A model generated the notes under the pieces. It had not been told where the DNA came from. It was given only the letters and a program-made list of their open reading frames with translations, and ran no database searches. Below, piece after piece: positions 61,198-64,000 of a stretch of 64,000 nt of DNA (positions are counted from its first letter, which is position 1; each line of letters starts with the position of its first letter). This DNA comes from Limonium bicolor. Lineage: Eukaryota; Streptophyta; Magnoliopsida; Caryophyllales; Plumbaginaceae. Where the stretch lies: NCBI GenBank assembly GCA_023374045.1, contig CM041776.1, positions 116,607,793-116,671,792 on the forward strand, given 5' to 3'. The position numbers and the translations under genes are program-made.

Positions 61198-62558
61198 CAC
61201 CCCCACACTTATCTTTTGCTTGTCCTCAAGCAAAACCATGTACCCAAGCAAGTAGGGAAAGCTCAATACTAACAATATTATTATGAATGGTAGGATAAGG
61301 AGGTGAATAGTACATGATCTTAAACTTTTGAGGACTGTGATCCATCAACTACTGGTGGCACAGGTGTGCTCAGGGTAAAAACAAAATATAGAGTTTCGGG
61401 GTATGATCCGGAGTACTTCAATGCTTTTCAGTTTTGGTGACTTTGAGAACTTTTACCACGGCCAACTTCTCTCAAGAATGGGCATTGAGGAGAAAACAAA
61501 AGGAAAAATAGATGCATTTGTTTCACTTTTGCATAAGAGATGAGAAGGTAATGTTTAGGCATCAAGCCTTTGTATTTAAGAACACTCAACTCTCATTTGT
61601 TGGTTACCAATGGCGTCTCGCAAGTCCCTTATTTATTATTTTTTTCTTTATTTTTTACAGAGAAGCACCCCTTAGCAATCCCTAAGAAAGAAGACAGAAG
61701 GAACCCCTAAACGATAAAAATCCAACCATTTCAGATCATTTGGTCACACCGCATAAAAATGCTCCTCAAAAGTAATCAAAATTTAAATTTTTGTACCATT
61801 TATCCCACAATTCATAACAATGTTTATTCTTAAAGAGAACAACCCACATATAAAGGGTCCACGATATTGAATTTGGACAAACGCAAGATAAGCAGAGAGA
61901 TTAAGCATTTTAAGCACAAAATGTCACCGAAAAGGGCACTCCCCACACTTAATTTGAACAATGTCCGCATTGTTCACCAGAAAAACAAGGGAAGGTTTCA
62001 GAAAACCTTTTCGATAAGTAGATAATAAAATAGGAAAACACAAAGGTCACAAATAGGAATTTTAGCACAGAAACTCTCCACAGCATATTTTAGCAAAATA
62101 AAAGCATAATTAGAGAAACTGGTACTTCCCTGAGATTATTTTTGCTAGCGTTATAGGAGTTCCCCCACACTTGAGCTTTAGCCTCAAGTAGCGTAGCTTG
62201 GTTGCGGTGTAGACATTAAGTTGCACCTGCATAAGACACTAGAAGCAACCATACTACAAACGGGGTTAAGAGTTAGCAAAAACAAAATTTAAAGAGAACC
62301 TGAAAATTAAAAGAACATAAAAGCAAAATAAAAGAAAAGTTCATCCGGGTTGTCTCCGGAAAGCTGCCCTTATTTTTAGTCTTTGGCCAGACTCCCACTT
62401 CGTTATCCTGGATCAAAAATAGAAGTAGACAACAACTTTGCCAGGAAAACGAAGTTGACAGTAATTAAAAGCAAACCACCTGGGTCAAAGCAAAACGTTA
62501 CTTCGGCAAATATAATAGGAAAATGAATACTCCACAAAACCTGGTGTTTGAGGAGATA
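61198..62558 (-). other. Element K non-coding internal stretch
   Basis: Purine tract AAGTGTGGGGG at 61210-61200, preceded on the minus strand by stem-loop GCTTGAGGACAAGC (61231-61218) as in other Athila/TAT elements. The rest has no open frame of note. Confidence 0.7.
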
Positions 62559-63369
62559 CTATCGGTAGCGTAGTTCTAATAGGAGACCAGGTGTGATTGG
62601 CTTTGCTTCCTCAAATTGGAAGATGTAAACATCCTCCTCTTGTTGTTGAGGATTATGGGAAGAGCCTTGATGGAAATCAACTTCAGAGGGAAGTGGCTCC
62701 TTGAAATTGATTATAGCACTCTCTTCTAATGGCTCGGAGGGAGGCGGCATCTCCTCCTTCTCAAGGTTGAGGATGTATCCACCCTCATCTTCTGGGTAGA
62801 GCACGAAGAAGGAGGGAAATAGTAGTTGATTTCAGAGGGAGGAGACTCCATGAAGTCCAAGGAGAAACTCTCTTCTGAGGAGTTGTCTTCATAATCAAGC
62901 TGATGGTTATTTGGTGATGGATTCTCTGATTCGAATAGGGGAGGAGGTGGAGAGTAGCTTAAGTCCTCAGCAGGTTGTTCCTCCTCGTGAACCACTTCAC
63001 CCAATTGTTGAACCGGTTGTTCCATGTCTTCTACCTGATCTAGCGTTCTTTGCTGGATCATTTCAGAGGTTCCAAACTTTGAGGTAAAATTTGCCATCAT
63101 TTCCCTTAAAATGGCGCTGTCTCTCTCTATTGCAACCATAGGACAATGGGAACTTCCATGGTCTCCTCCACACTCTCGGCACACAAGATGGGGATAGGCT
63201 TGAGAGATGATTTGAAATCCTCCAAGAGAGCTCTCAATTCAGCATTTGGGTCTGAACATTGGGGGCTTTCATGGTACTCTCCGCACCTTTGACACACCAC
63301 TCCATTGATTGTAGTTCTCTGCGCCATAGGGGTAACCATACCAACCTCCTGCTTGATCGTAGTGACCAT
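62559..63369 (-). pseudogene. gag: Element K gag-like protein with two tandem zinc-knuckle modules
   Basis: Minus strand. ATG 63369: MVTTIKQEV, then module 1 CQRCGEYHESPQC (CX2CX3HX4C) with AELRALLEDFKSSL. After a frame change near 63190, module 2 CRECGGDHGSSHC of the same spacing with ILREMMANFTSKF, then an acidic, Pro/Ser-rich tail, with another frame change near 62790 into MLYPEDEGGYIL...EEDVYIFQFEEAKP. The CX2CG-X2-HX4C motif is that of Athila-type Gag. The tandem modules look duplicated. The tail has no family I know. Whether the frame changes are real or assembly errors cannot be told here. Confidence 0.6.
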
Positions 63370-63480
63370 CCATCAGAGTTAAGTACCTTAAAAACACAAC
63401 AAAAATTTAGACACAAAAGGGGCAAATAACGGAAATAAAAGAAAAACTAAACAGATAATAAACCAGATAGTGGGACCGAA

Positions 63481-63499
63481 GTCCCCGGCAACGGCGCCA
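63481..63499 (-). other. Primer-binding site for tRNA-Asp (element K)
   Basis: Minus strand TGGCGCCGTTGCCGGGGAC, complementary to the 3' end of plant tRNA-Asp(GUC), six bases after the LTR end. This is the usual Athila primer. Confidence 0.92.
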
Positions 63500-63505
63500 A
63501 AAACT

Positions 63506-64000
63506 TGTTGGGCAAAATAGTAGTTAAATTATCTTGCTACTTATCAGCAGTGAACCCAATCTTTGTAGTACAACAAGATCGTATCCACAGAGACTTCGCA
63601 ACTATCTAATTAATTATTAAGTTAGTAAATGTACAAGAAGATAAATAAAGTGCATAAAATGTAAATTGGGGGTCTAGCCAGTGGCAATCTTGGTGTTGGG
63701 AAAATAAAAATAATTAAAAGCTTAAATAAAATTGTAGTGTATTGAATGGATGGAAAGTGTGCTAAGGAAGGTGGAATCGCCCAAGTATATTTCAGACATT
63801 AATTATAATCCTAATTTGCTCTTATTTGTCTGTTTAAGAATTTATCTTGTGGCCTTCCTAAATCATAGATAAGGACAACTCTTAATTAATTCAATAGACT
63901 CTTTACAATCAGAAAAAGTCTAAAATGATTAATTAGCATTTAGCAAGAATTCTTTTAATAACAGCGATGGATTTTATCTGCTAATCAAGGAGATAATATC
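63506..64000 (-). repeat. Element K 5' LTR, cut by window end
   Basis: Near-identical to 59364-59860, starting TGTTGGGCAAAAT. Confidence 0.95.

Larger units (their letters stand above)
59364..64000 (-). mobile_element. Element K: non-autonomous Athila-like Ty3/gypsy with gag only
   Basis: Minus-strand element: 5' LTR 63506 to beyond the window, tRNA-Asp primer site 63499-63481, gag-like region 63369-62559, non-coding stretch, purine tract AAGTGTGGGGG (61210-61200), 3' LTR 61197-59364. The two LTRs differ at few positions over their shared 500 bp, so it is recent. The internal region is only about 2.3 kb and has no RT, RNase H or integrase, so it needs a partner element. Possible target duplication AAAGC at 59359-59363. 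Confidence 0.85.

Overview
This is nuclear DNA of a flowering plant, most likely a eudicot; I cannot name the species. It is almost entirely nested LTR retrotransposons, most of them Ty3/gypsy with very long (4-6 kb) LTRs, plus one decayed Ty1/copia element and one broken host-type gene of the plant mobile domain (PMD) family. No rRNA or CRISPR array was found, and no tRNA gene that I would call.

Layout. 1-12924: a nearly complete chromovirus-type Ty3 element (element A, Tekay/Del-like), its left LTR cut by the window edge. Between gag and pol it carries an AlkB-type Fe(II)/2-oxoglutarate dioxygenase closest to plant ALKBH1-like proteins, with all catalytic residues intact. Gag and the gag-to-pol and gag-to-AlkB junctions are split by GT-AG introns that keep frame exactly, so one donor could serve two alternative products, Gag-AlkB or Gag-Pol. 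12925-15404: part of an inverted LTR (G) into which A inserted. 15405-23418: a minus-strand PMD pseudogene with about six exons, cut by a 5773-bp solo LTR (F, 16249-22021) with perfect TTAGA target duplications. 23419-26413: presumed upstream part of that gene, GC-rich hairpin repeats and a 177-bp tandem repeat. 26414-38290: two related minus-strand LTR relics (I and J); I is split by a minus-strand copia element (H, 27676-32268, CTTCA duplications). 38300-47765: a strongly decayed relative of A (element B) with an intact-looking 3' LTR. 47766-59363: an older LTR (D) that received B, then a palindromic retroelement (C, 48408-57989) with two outward U5 ends and a CACGG duplication. 59364-64000: a young non-autonomous element (K) with an Athila-like gag, a tRNA-Asp primer site and no pol.

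Common themes. Nearly every LTR here holds a tandem array of GC-rich stem-loops. In A, C and D (and partly B) the stem-loops repeat every 71-73 bp although their sequences differ, and in A the stem changes are compensatory. LTRs A, B and C share a palindromic bZIP-type TGAGTCA block, and five LTRs share a C/G hairpin followed by TGCAGGT or a variant. A, B and C carry two copies of the polypurine tract.

The main candidate for something new is the retrotransposon-borne ALKBH1-like dioxygenase with its splice-controlled expression. Its element is primed by initiator tRNA-Met, whose m1A58 is a known ALKBH1 substrate in mammals. All statements about families come from reading the translated sequence; no database search was possible.
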